From: Isoetes taiwanensis
Lineage: Eukaryota > Streptophyta > Lycopodiopsida > Isoetales > Isoetaceae
Direction: 5' to 3'
Length of the DNA: 64,000 nucleotides
Assembly (NCBI GenBank): GCA_021234155.1
Contig: JAJEKV010000067.1
Span: 1,980,755 to 2,044,754 of the forward strand
Shown: in pieces, positions 34,101-44,489 of the stretch
Numbering within the stretch: the first letter of the stretch is position 1
Layout: each line of letters begins with the position of its first letter
Made by a program: the position numbers and the translations under genes
The notes under the pieces: model-generated
The model's input: only the letters and a program-made list of their open reading frames with translations
The model's database searches: none
Told to the model about the DNA's origin: nothing

Positions 34101-34346
34101 TCAAAATAGATTCAGTGTACTTTTCCCAAAGTAGAACAAAACAGCTCCAAATTTCTCTAAATTTTCTGGCAAAATCATGTCAAAACTAAAAGCTCCAAAT
34201 TTGTCTAAATTTTCTGGCAAAATCATGTCAAAACTAAAAACACCATATTCCACAAACTTTAATGGCGTTTTGGTAACTTCCTCAAGGTACACTGATCTTT
34301 CAATGGCTAATTTAGAAATACATATAGCTTCTGGGTAAATCCCCAA
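34101..34346 (-). CDS. Small ORF with 16-aa tandem repeat, doubtful
   Basis: An 81-codon frame that contains two copies of FSFDMILPENLxKFGA, encoded by a 48-bp tandem duplication (34143-34190 and 34191-34238). The copies differ mainly at the codon giving D or E, a conservative change. It lies 550 bp past the stop of the DCD gene, in the same orientation. No splice or domain evidence is seen. It may be a pseudogene piece or a chance frame kept open by a period divisible by three. Confidence 0.25.
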   Translation of the reverse strand: MGIYPEAICISKLAIERSVYLEEVTKTPLKFVEYGVFSFDMILPENLDKFGAFSFDMILPENLEKFGAVLFYFGKSTLNLF

Positions 34347-34893
34347 AAATTTATAGTACTCCGGAATTTTCCGTATATTTTATCATAGACACCGCATCCT
34401 AAACCTCTCTAAATATTTTTCACGTAGTTAACTGCTTGAACAGCATTTTTATATATAAATACTCCTTAATTTCAAGGAGCCCCAGAGTTTATGTCAGACT
34501 GTTTATAATTAAAATCTTCAGCAAAAATTCATCTTGTTTACATTGCGTTGCAGATCACTGAAGCAAGCACCATATACAAAGAGAATGTTTGCCATTGATT
34601 ACATGAAATTACTGTGACATATTCACACTGAATGAGCATCATTTATTCTCTTTCCTCGTGTTAAACTCTCTGAAATGGTTTGAACTGCACTGTGTTTCCA
34701 CCATTGAACAATTCCGATGTCAGGTTGAGTTGGAATTCTTATAACCATCTCAAGACAAAAAATGCATGCTAGGAAGGAGTATACAAACTCTACAACCGTT
34801 AATATGCGAGGTACTGAGATGGTTATGTCACTGTCAAACAGCAGCCCCGCAAGGAAAATTAAGTGGCCACCAAGCTAACTGGTGTAAACTTCT

Positions 34894-36723
34894 CTAAAAT
34901 GTAGCTTCTTCTCTAGCATCCATGAACATATTCAACAGCCGCTCAACCTACAGAAACATGCAAAATGGTAGCGTTACGTGGAAAATGTTATCCCTAAATT
35001 AAAAGAAAAGGAATCATGGGTTGCTGCTTACCTGCGTAGAATTGAGTTCGTATTTGAAGTGTTTATCAGTATAAAAATTTTCAAAAATGCCTTTCTTGAA
35101 AATCTCAAGTGGAAGATCTGGACACTTCAGAGCTAAGCGTACTTTCACCTGAAAATGATGCAACCAAGAACAACTTTTACTATTGTGGAAAGGACTCAAA
35201 ACGTGATCCTATCAGCAACAGTAATCGGATCATGTCTCCACCACAGTAACAAGATTATTGGCCTTGCTACTATTGATGAGACATGATCCTAGCCACCCAA
35301 GACTACAAACATGAAGCTTAACTAGGCATATCCACTTATATCAACTTTTGGGTCCCATATTTCCTGCTTAAAACACGTTTCATTGACATGGATAACTCTA
35401 AAACACGTTTCATTGACATGGATAACTCAAAGACAAACTTCATCAGGAAAAGTCGACAGACATGAAAAGAGAACATGCTTCAAGACAATGGCAGAAAGTA
35501 CATCAAAATATGCAATTGAAATGCATGCCAAGGAAAATCTGCAGAGAACAGTAGAAGTGGCATAGAATGAAAATAAAAAGGGAAAAGAAATCCTGACTAT
35601 TTTCAGCATGCAACACTTACAACAAAATGAAATCTAAAATCAGAAAAAAGACCTGAGCTGGAAAGGACCCGAAAGACTTGAATGCATCTGGAACAATATT
35701 CCAGCCTCCATAGGATGTTGCTTCATATACACCTGACAACTGCTTGGTATTGTAGTTAAACAAAAATAACGTAGTTCCAGGAACCACGCGCAATACTTCC
35801 GCTTTATTTTTTCCAGGAAGACCAAACAGTTTCAATCTTTCACACTCCTTCTTAGTTTTTGTAGTGCACCCAAAAATCATGCCACCCGTGGGGCCTGCTT
35901 CAACAGGCTCAGGAAAATACCCCTGATCTTCATGTGAATCATGAGAAAGAGACCTTTGGCGCCGTTTGCCATGCGGTGAAGAAGGATCTCTCCGAATACA
36001 TCTGACTACTCTCTCTGGTGAAGCACTTCTTTGCATGTGGGACCTTGGTTCTCTACTTCCATCTGGGAACACCAATCTATCAAAGATGGAAACTCTTGTC
36101 CTTTCTTGCATTGGAGGCCCATGCAACAATGGCAAGGAGGCAGGAGGCGGATTGTGTAACTCCAAATGATTCAGCACCGAAGAGCCATTCATGTGAGGAT
36201 CATGTGACTCCAAATGATTCCGCATCAAAGAACCATTCATGTGAATATCAGATGCACCAAGGGACATAAAAGGACCATGGGGCTGTGGTAGCAGAGACAA
36301 CCCTGATTCTAAACGCGCTGTGTTGCCCAATAAACCACCATTAAAAACTGTGTTTTGTGAAACTTGAGAAGCGGGTGGAAAATTCAGGGGCAAATCTGCA
36401 TGATCCAAAGTAAGCCTCAATTCTGGATGCAAAGGATTTCCCAAAACAATAGGTTCTCCAGGCGGATATAAAGCTGCCGATGTTGGTTGCATAACACCGC
36501 CATGATTAAAACCACTGCCCATGATATCAAAATTTTGCACACCAAGTAATTCTGTGTTAAAGCCAAGATTTCTTCTAGCAATAGCCAACGACCTCTCTTC
36601 CGTCTGCCCGTTCTCGTAGGCCATTGCCCACCGCGGAATCAAGCCCTCGTATGGTTTCTTTATAGAAGAGTCGGAATAATCCGGGAAAGGCCTCTTTGGA
36701 GGTCTCCTGCCAGTTCTGTCCAT
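34894..36723 (-). CDS. DCD-domain protein (B2/NRP-type)
   Basis: Three exons on the minus strand: 36723-35653, 35148-35032 and 34947-34894, each with GT/AG borders and phase 0, giving 413 aa. Residues 1-275 are low in complexity and rich in Pro/Asn/His, with a twofold HMNGSxxxNHLE repeat at about 160-190 and a basic stretch HGKRRQRS near 250. Residues about 278-405 are a full DCD (development and cell death) domain: GMIFGCTTKTKKEC, GLP, LFLFNYNTKQLSGVYEA, WNIVPDAF, FPAQVKVRL, then FENFYTDKHFKYELNSTQ and VERLLNMF. DCD is a plant-specific fold found in proteins of stress- and hormone-linked cell-death responses; here it is C-terminal. No signal peptide; nuclear or cytosolic location is likely. 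The gene appears intact. Upstream at 36780-36880 is ordinary leader or promoter sequence. Confidence 0.9.
35369..35428. repeat. 30-bp tandem duplication in DCD intron 1
   Basis: Two perfect copies of a 30-bp unit beginning taaaacacgtttcattgac, at 35369-35398 and 35399-35428, inside the first intron of the DCD gene. Confidence 0.9.
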
Positions 36724-36889
36724 GTAACAAGAACCCTAAATTGTGGAAGAAAAAACAACTGACCAGATTTCACCAGCAACTGGATCACGTTAAGCTTTGT
36801 CGCCACAGTAAATCGATGAGACTATATCTCTCCATGATCGTTTCGTTGCTTTGAGCTTCTCCGACGAGGATGGCTGTTAAAAGAAAAGA

Positions 36890-37970
36890 GTAGGTAAGAG
36901 GAGTGAAATGTGGGCATTTCTTTGGCCCTAGCATTTTCAATACGTATTTTTTACCGGACTAGACTATTTTCGGCATACGAAAGATATTCAACAGTTAATG
37001 GTTTTAACCAATCATCCGAGAAAAAGGGCAGTTTATATTTGGGTTGCCTAAAGGGCAAAGCCAAACCCGCGCTCATGTGGTGAAGCCATATTTCGGGCAT
37101 ATGCCGGCATATATTCAGATATTCTTTATAACCGGCCTAAACCTATTGTTGTAGGTAATTTGCCGGTGGTTATGGCGGTAACAAGGAATTGGATTTTTCC
37201 AGAACTGGGCATTCATTCATCGTCGACTGATTGGCAAGGTATCTGAAGCAGGGCAGATATGCCAAGCGTGTTGGATTCGATGCCCCTATTTATTTCGCTG
37301 TTGTTCTGGTATATTTAATAGCAGAGGTTTTGTAGCTTCTGTTTAAAGTGCTATTGGATATGACAGTGTCATCCCTAACATTCATAAGGTTTTGCTTCGC
37401 AAGAAATTGTTGCATCCGTTGAGGAATCTGAGAAGGTGGAGAACAAGAAATTCAAGAGCTAAGCATATTTTGTTCTTTCATCCTTAAGGACGTTAGTGGT
37501 CTTCTTTATAAGCCTCTATCTCCAGGTATTTACAACTTCTTTTAGTATTCATGCAGTTACAACTGCTCTAAAAAAATGATAGCCATGCCTTCTCTATGAG
37601 ATGCATCTTCTCAATTCCAAATGGAGACAAAAGCTCAAAGCTGGAAATCAAATGACCAAGAACAAGGGAAACAATGGGTATGGTAACATTAAATTCAGGT
37701 AGCTTCTTCTTCCCATAGCGATTGCGACGAACCTAAATCATTGTTACTTACTATATTCATGCACCCCTTTTATTATTATCTCTGACACCGATGTTTAGGA
37801 TCTCCTGCCCTCCTGTCTCTTGGCATAATTTCACTGGAAAGATAAGGTATGGCTTCTACAATAGCTTCATACAACAATACCTTTTGCTACAAGTTGTGCA
37901 ATATAGTTATAGAACAAGAGGATTAATTTTTCATGTATACATGCCCCAAATATGGGAAATCCCAAAAAGA
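36890..37970. other. Upstream region of the DCD gene; dispersed repeat
   Basis: At 37030-37100 a string with gggttgccta..gggcaaagcc..catgtgg resembles 50055-50110 (gggttgcccctaggggggcaaac..tatgtgg), followed in both by a ggcatat-rich part and a cggtgg/ctggcggt part. This appears to be a dispersed, unclassified repeat. No gene is seen. Confidence 0.4.
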
Positions 37971-37971
37971 A

Positions 37972-38100
37972 TGAATAGAATAGAATAGAATAGAATAGTT
38001 TTTTTAACGTCCACGAAGACCAATAGGTCATGGGACCCATACAATGGGCTAGTACAATCATTACTACTAGGATTAAAAAACCCCTGCCTCGAAAGAGAAA
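37972..38100 (-). mobile_element. Dispersed short repeat with (TTCTA)n end, copy 1
   Basis: 37972-37998 is a GAATA microsatellite. It is followed by a segment (aacgtccacgaagaccaata, then gggacccat, atgggctagta, and aaaaaacccctgcctcgaa) whose reverse complement recurs at 47515-47626, again ending in a ttcta repeat. A short element with a simple-repeat 3' end fits a SINE. The string tggcctattggt in the second copy is weakly box A-like. Family unknown. Confidence 0.5.
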
Positions 38101-39362
38101 CTAGCTGCTTATGTATGTAAGTTAAAAGAGTTTTTTTAGGATTTTTTATTGGCAAGCATCTATCCTAAGGATATATAAAAGCATCTTTAAATTGTACTAG
38201 TTACTTATATGCATGTAAGGTCAAGGAGGTTCTTCATGCTTTTTTTTTGTTTAAATTTGGCAAGCCGGTTTGGGATGCTCGATTATATGTGTCGAAAAAT
38301 TGGGGGTTTGGTTCGAGGATTGCCAGCTGAATATCTTAAATCCAATTGGGATTTAGGGCTACTGCTGGGTGGTTCCAACAGAAATTCCAGACATATGGCT
38401 AATTGCATGTAAAGGTTCGTGCAAACATGCAAATTTCCAGTTCAAAGGTTAGGGGGCCAGGGCTTTTTTGAAAAGCTTAGAGGGCTATACCGGGCATGCC
38501 ATGTCCTGGCCTGGCTGGGCAACAAAGTAGATTTGCAATTGCATATATCTTAGATTTGTAGCCTAGGTAGCAGAGTTGTAGTGCATTAAAGAGTTGCGGT
38601 TGCCTTGGTGGCCCTGGGCTCCATAGATCTGGCACTAGCACTGCCACAAGATTTTAGGGATTAATGCTCTTACTTAGGCCAAATGAAATTTTGCGGGAGG
38701 ACTTGCAGTTTACCTAGGAGCAACAACGGTGAATGTGAAGCCACTGCTGTGCTCTTTCAAAACCTAACAGACATTCTTTGTATGCATGTTCCAAATTAGT
38801 GCTTTGTTTCCAATGGAAGAGATTGTTTCTATATATTCTTCAATTAGTTTGAACTTATTTTTCAGTTAACATATGTATTTTTGTTTCAGCCTTTAAAGGA
38901 TGATAAATTCAGGCAAATTTCCAACAACTTTATTTTGGAACTGCGGTTTCCAATACGATTCTGTAAAATCCAAAAAATATGAATAGAAGACTGCAAATTT
39001 TGTGGTTGGTTACATCTAAAATATTTTTTGAACCTTGCCACCAAGATGCCAATAACGAGGTCGATTAAGCTGTGCAAAATTCCACTTTTTCCGTTGTATG
39101 TACGGGTAGTGCATCTCAAGTAATGTCCAACGGTTTTGTTATGCTTTTTTTATGCTTTTTAATCTACAATACTTTAATGCAACCAACATTAAAGAAAACA
39201 ATAGGGCTGACCCATAATTCCATGTAAAAAGTCATTAAAGTCTTCCAGCTTAACCATTAAAGTAGGCACCAATATGTGGCCTCATCATTACTTCGTTCAA
39301 TTGATTTTAAACGTTGAGCATGCTTTATAGTGTCTATATACTCAAGATGATTGAGAACTAAT
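38101..39362. other. Intergenic, no gene recognised
   Basis: AT-rich sequence with no supported coding region. Presumably 3' flank of the kinase gene. Confidence 0.5.
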
Positions 39363-40613
39363 TTATGTAAATCTTATTATTGGTTTTGATGTTGGTAGTT
39401 CTGGAAGTGAGACTTCCACATCTAAAATGAGGCAACATCTTCGAGCACTTGGTCTAAATTCTGCATTAGGGTGGCTACATAGCAAGCCTAAAGACAACAT
39501 TATAATCATTTGCTTCTCAACATAGTTAGTTCCAAGTCGGGGATCAACAACACTCAGCAACTTGCCACTATCTCGTGCATCCCAAACTAGATCAGGCAAA
39601 GCAGTATTACCTTGGTTATTGCTTCCTTGACTATAACTTGCAGGTGTCAGATCAAGTGCAGGTCTTCCACATGCAACCTCTAGTAGAAGGATCCCAAAGC
39701 TGAAAACATCAGATTTCTCGTTAGCTTTGCCGAGCAGAGCTAATTCTGGTGCAATATAACCTAGGGTTCCTACTTGGGTCATGGTTTCTTGGAAATTGGA
39801 TCCTTGCATGAGTCTTGCTAGGCCAAAGTCCCCTAGATGAGGGATAAATTTATCATCGAGAAGAACATTAGCAGCTTTGATATCTCTATGCACAATTTTT
39901 TGCTTCCACCCTTCATGCAAGAATGCAAGGCCTTCAGCCACACCCTTCATGATCTCATATCTTGTATTCCAAGGGAGGGACTTGTGTGAAGAAAATAGGT
40001 GCTGATCTAAGCTGCCATTTTGCATATAATCATAGACAAGAAACAACTTATCTTCATTTCGACCCCAACCTTGCAAACTGGCCAGATTCTTGTGCTTCAG
40101 CTGACCAAAGACCGAAATCTCGGCAATGAATTGGCTATGGCCTTCTTTGGGTGCATATGGCATAACCTTAACTGCAACCAAGGAGTTCTCCACAGGCAAG
40201 GTTCCTCTGTAAACCCTTGCAGAACCGCCTTCGCCAAGGAGCTCGTCTGGGCTGAATCCTTTGGTGGCAGTATGGAGCTCAGAATAAGAAAATCGACGGA
40301 TGAGGGTTTCACCAATTTTGAATTCCAAGCTTCGATCAGAATAGTCGCTATGGTCGATTGAATTGGGCGGGACAACGAGGTCTGAACTGTCCGGGATGAG
40401 AAGGCTGGTTTTTCGCCGTTTGCGGGCGCAGAACCAGAATACGAGGGCGGCGTTTATGAGGATTATGCCCATGGAAACAGATGCGACGACCAGAAGGAGC
40501 TTGGCAGCGGATTTATGAGATGCTGTTGAAATAACAGGAGGTGGTGGTGGCGGCGGCCAAAATGGAGAATCCAGCCCAAAAGGAGGCTCCCGTTTAGCCA
40601 TCGCTGACCGCAT
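39363..40613 (-). CDS. Receptor-like kinase of the lectin-RLK type, no ectodomain
   Basis: Intronless, 416 aa from ATG 40613 (a longer frame begins with TTG at 40664; an in-frame TGA lies just above it). Residues about 20-28 are a Pro run (FWPPPPPPP). One membrane segment (LLLVVASVSMGIILINAALVFWFCA) is at about 38-62, followed by ARKRRK. The kinase runs from about 110 to 390: RFSYSELHTATKGFS, P-loop GEGGSARV at 127 (third Gly replaced by Ala), VAVK at 149, HRDIKAANVLL at 242, DFG at 262, GTLGYIAPE, SDVFSFGILLLEV. The sequence is closest to kinases of L-type lectin receptors. The lectin domain and signal peptide are absent and not found upstream. Catalytic residues are present, so it is likely an active membrane-tethered kinase. 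Confidence 0.88.
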   Translation of the reverse strand: MRSAMAKREPPFGLDSPFWPPPPPPPVISTASHKSAAKLLLVVASVSMGIILINAALVFWFCARKRRKTSLLIPDSSDLVVPPNSIDHSDYSDRSLEFKIGETLIRRFSYSELHTATKGFSPDELLGEGGSARVYRGTLPVENSLVAVKVMPYAPKEGHSQFIAEISVFGQLKHKNLASLQGWGRNEDKLFLVYDYMQNGSLDQHLFSSHKSLPWNTRYEIMKGVAEGLAFLHEGWKQKIVHRDIKAANVLLDDKFIPHLGDFGLARLMQGSNFQETMTQVGTLGYIAPELALLGKANEKSDVFSFGILLLEVACGRPALDLTPASYSQGSNNQGNTALPDLVWDARDSGKLLSVVDPRLGTNYVEKQMIIMLSLGLLCSHPNAEFRPSARRCCLILDVEVSLPELPTSKPIIRFT

Positions 40614-41426
40614 TTGCAGATCCCAGCCCCTTAAGAGCCCCCTTGCTTTGCACAATAAGCCCAACGCCCATTCTTGTCAGTCAAACAATTGAAATTGAAC
40701 ACACCCCCGATCTGTCTTACCAGTTTTTTTTGAAGGTGGCGATTCGTTTCCTACCTGTCTGGCACCATCAGCCTTGCCAATACTGTGTATATTGGACTGG
40801 CTTGATTTGTCAAAATGACAAATTTCATTTCAATATTACAAGACAAGACGTGTGCCAGGCATCTCTGGTGGGTTATTTAGCATATGTAGCGTAATTATAT
40901 AATAACAAGATTGTCAACGTGATCCCAAATTTCAAGTTAGGTAGCTAGCAAACAAACGTGTGCCAAATCTAACATACATGCGTCATGGCATATGCCAAGA
41001 TCTTGGCCACCAAAGTGGTGAAAATAACTTACCCTTGCTTAGGTGATTCCATCGCGGTGACGACCTTCATGAGAAATCACTAACCCTCCCAGAATAGGAT
41101 CCATTCCGTCAGGTATTTTTTGCGCGATTCAAGCTGTACTTCGCCATGCCACATCCTGGCTATCTAAATGATACCTCCCAACGGAGTCACATCCGCAAAA
41201 TCCTACCAGACGGAATCACTACTCTTTTATTCCACGGGTCAGAATCACTCTACGTTGATCTCGCCCAATGGAATCACATACCATACTCTTCTACCCCCTA
41301 GAATGTTCAGTGGCATATTCCACTGCACGAAATACTTGTTCCGATATCCCGTCCGACGAAATCAAAGTACTATATTCCTCGAGAAGGAATCACCCCTGTG
41401 TAATTCCATCCGACGGAATCACCCCA

Positions 41427-41706
41427 CAAGATGGGAACCCAGGTGCCTGTCTGGCACCTGATGGCTCCTGAAAATCGCATCCTGGTCATTCCCTCCTGGA
41501 CGAGATAATCGCAGCCCTTGAAACAACTATTGTTAAGGGTGGAACAAGAGATACGCCGGGTGGTTATTCCTTCTCAGGGAATGTTTACCTAGTGATTCCA
41601 CCCTTAGGAATAACCATTTTAACGACTGCGATTACTTCGTCCGGCGAACGACCAGGATGCTATTTGCAGGAGTTGTCAGGTGTCAGCCGGCCTAGGTTCC
41701 CATCTT
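41427..41706. repeat. Foldback (inverted repeat) nested in the second MULE
   Basis: Arms of about 90 bp: 41427-41520 (caagatgggaaccc ... cgagataatcgcag) pair with 41621-41706 read backwards (caagatgggaacct ... cgaagtaatcgcag). The loop holds a second inverted pair (ggttattcc...ggaataacc). A 45-bp part of the loop (ttattcctt..gggaatgtttacctagtg) is repeated directly at about 41735-41780. It could be a nested miniature element or an aberrant TIR end. Confidence 0.75.
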
Positions 41707-42539
41707 GGGATATCGAAAATGGTTTCCGTACTTTAGAATATGCCGGATAGTTATTCCTTCCCCGGGAATGTTTACCTAGTGGAATCACACCGTGGATATT
41801 CCCATGGTGGGATACACTATGGATACATTCTGCAGAGGGTGTAAATTCTTTGGTGGTGTACAACTTTCCGCGACAGCACTTAGCACATAAAGCACTTAGC
41901 TAATACAAAATTTGATGTTACGAAATAATTATACTAGTTGGTACCTCATTTTTCCTACTTTAATGTTTTAAAGACACGTTTATTATTTGTAATACTCAAT
42001 TTTCAAACACAATATGCATGTCAAATACACGTTGGATGTGAAATTTTTAGCAGTTAAAGCACTTGTCTGGACAGTGCTTTTTGACCACCAGTAAAGAATT
42101 TACACCCAGCGTAGAATCTCCGGGCTAGTTCCCTTGCATGTTTGACACGTGGTTAAATTTGATCGATAGGTAAAACCAGATCGACGACCGGTGTCTTCGT
42201 GAGTTTGTGCTATCTCTGTATTTGAAATTCTCAGCCCATGTATGACTGAGCGAATGCCATGATGACACATGGCAGTCCATATCATCCCATGGAATCACCT
42301 GGCTTTTGTTTGGCCCTACCTCAGTTCAATAGCATGGGCGTCATTTTGAACCTATTCTTCAGGGAGGGCAGCTGGGAGATCTCGATGTGGAATAACCCAA
42401 TTCCATCATCCTTTTCAATGGCACAAGTTCTAATTTCGATTTTTCTGGCCACTGCAAGCAGGAATTTGGCAAATCAAGCCTACAGAAGGGAATTTTGACT
42501 ACAGTTGACTACTTTGGATGATATTAGAGCACCAGGTTT

Positions 42540-43260
42540 CTGGTCTGCAAGGGAGAGGTACTCAACTGATGTAGATATGCCACATCGCACCTCACGGGTT
42601 GAGGATTCATGGCCGGGGAGCAAAAAAGTGAGAAAGCAGCATGCAATCTCTATATAAAAATCTTTCAAATGAATAAAGAGCTATCCAAGCCAGGCAAAGG
42701 TTCATATCTGACTTTGAAAAGGTATGCATGTCCCTACCGTAGTGTTTATTTCTTTGGAGGGTCAAAGAAGGAAACGGGAAGGGGGAGGGTATCCCAAGGG
42801 ATTGCTAATACTTCTTCACTCTCATTGGATTTGGTGATGACTTTAATGGGATTCCTTTGGCTTGGATTACTATGAATACCCAGAAGGAGCCAATAGCTAG
42901 ATGGCTAGAAGCCATGAAAGTGTATTGAACCCCATGACTCAACATGAAAGCCCTCATGTTTTATCATTGGTTCTTGTGATGCTGAAATACATGCAATATA
43001 AAAGGTAACAATCTTTCGCTGATAAATTTCTTTTGTTTTGATCCATTTTGAGCATGTGTCATCTTTCTCCACCATAGGTTTATCCTAGCGTACGTGTGCA
43101 CCTTTGCATTTGACATGTGCGAAGAGATTGGTTGAAGTGGTTATGCAAAGAACATGAAGAACATGAAAATGAGAAACCAAATGTTTAAGGAGTTGGGCGG
43201 GATTATATATGGAACAAAGTGTCCCCAGGTAACAATGACTGTGGAGAGGATTACAATGAG
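42540..43260 (+). pseudogene. MULE transposase remnant (second element)
   Basis: Aligns in pieces with 17640-16200 of the first element: 42610-42720 (MAGEQKSEKAACNLYI, ELSKPGKGSYLTLKR), 42815-42965 (frames spelling LIGFGDDFNGIPLAWI, NTQKEPIARWLEAMKV, then PSCFI) and 43130-43215 (DWLKWLC, NQMFKELGGIIYGTKCP). The first catalytic Asp region and the SWIM end are deleted, and many frameshifts are present. Confidence 0.78.
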
Positions 43261-43563
43261 GTTGCTCGCCCAGGCAAAAAAAATTAATGTTATTGAAAAA
43301 AATGGCCAGGCTTTGACACACAGTCATATGGCATTACTTTCTGGATCTTGTTTTTTGCCCTGCCAAGGCTTTACACACCTGTTACATTGGGCAATAGTCC
43401 AATTTGATGTGGCCAAATAGCACAAGTTTGTAATTGCATATTATAACTATACTGTGGTAATTTAGGATCAAGATGGACCTAAGCAAAGTCCATAAGTAAT
43501 GAAATAGTGCTTAAGAGACGCATCACACAAGCAAATTATACGAAAACATACTTTGTTGCTGAA

Positions 43564-44007
43564 CTAGTGAACACTTCCGGTAATTGGGTCCTTGCAGCAG
43601 GCATTCAGAAACACAAACTCGTCATCCCCTTCATCAAACTCAAAATCGTCTTTCTCTCGCTTTGATCCACCAGAATGTTTGCATCAATCCTCCACCAGAA
43701 TATTTGCACCAACCCTTACAGAAATCCACTTCAGTACTGGAGTTCCATATACGTGGGCAAACAGGTTCTTCGCCCAATCCTTGTCGAACATTTCATGCCC
43801 AGGGATTCTTGAACCATTTGAGACTTTTACAGGGGCCCGATGCATCTCCTCAGTATGGCGATGGAAAGTTGTAGCACTTCTTCCAGAGCATGACTTCGAA
43901 GACGAACCTGCAAGTTCTTAAGCCTACAGTTCTGGAGCGCCACTAAAAAATTGAGCTCAACCACGAGGAAGTCGTCGACTATAGCAATCAGGGGAGTAGT
44001 TCGCCAT
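43564..44007 (-). pseudogene. MULE accessory-gene remnant (second element)
   Basis: Starts at ATG 44007 (MANYSP) and ends at TAG 43564-43566. Across three frames it matches the 177-aa protein of the first element: residues spelling APVKVSNGSRIPGHE, WAKNLFAHVYGTPV, SGGSKREKDDFEFDE, DDEFVFLNACCKDP. Only one or two of the Cys/Lys repeat units are left. Frameshifts and stops show it is dead. Its conservation pattern identifies the parts of the protein that matter. Confidence 0.78.
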
Positions 44008-44489
44008 ACCTAGAAGATGACAACAGATGTTAACAAGACCTCCATCATTTTCAAAAACATAGAGCAGGAAAAGATGATCCTTACCGAATAATAGAAAACT
44101 GAATGACCCTTAATAGATGATGATACCCAAAGATATTGCCAACAAGTAAGAACCAGCACCAAACAACCGAATCGAAGTGCATGGCGAAGTAGTTGAAAAA
44201 AAACTAAGATTGAATTTGAAGAAGGCGAAGCTGGTCTGACGGGCTTTGGATAATACTGTAGAATGTAATCACCCCTTATGGGCTTAGATTTGGCCTTAGA
44301 TTCTCTATCAGGCTATGGCGCGAATGTGGCGCTTTTGCATTTGCCCACGTGAATCACAAGCAGAGCCGATCAGGATGGCAAGTATTTGACATGAGATGGC
44401 AATTAATGCATGTGACTCGCAATGATTACCTTGTCATCGATTCACTAGTTGGTGATTCCACGGGTAGGGCAAAACACTACCTATCTATG

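Larger units (their letters stand above)
41017..44481. mobile_element. Second MULE, internally deleted and decayed
   Basis: The left end (ggtgaaaataacttaccctt, then ggtgattccatcgcgg) resembles the first MULE's end. 41040-41430 holds decayed GGAATCAC-type units. The right end (about 44240-44481) matches the reverse complement of 12530-12800. Inside are remnants of the transposase (plus strand) and the accessory gene (minus strand), convergent as in the first element but inverted in the window. No 9-bp duplication was found, so the exact edges are approximate. Confidence 0.72.

Noticed and set aside
40614-40664. N-terminal extension of the kinase frame
   Set aside because: It starts at TTG, not ATG; the first in-frame ATG is at 40613 and a TGA lies just upstream.
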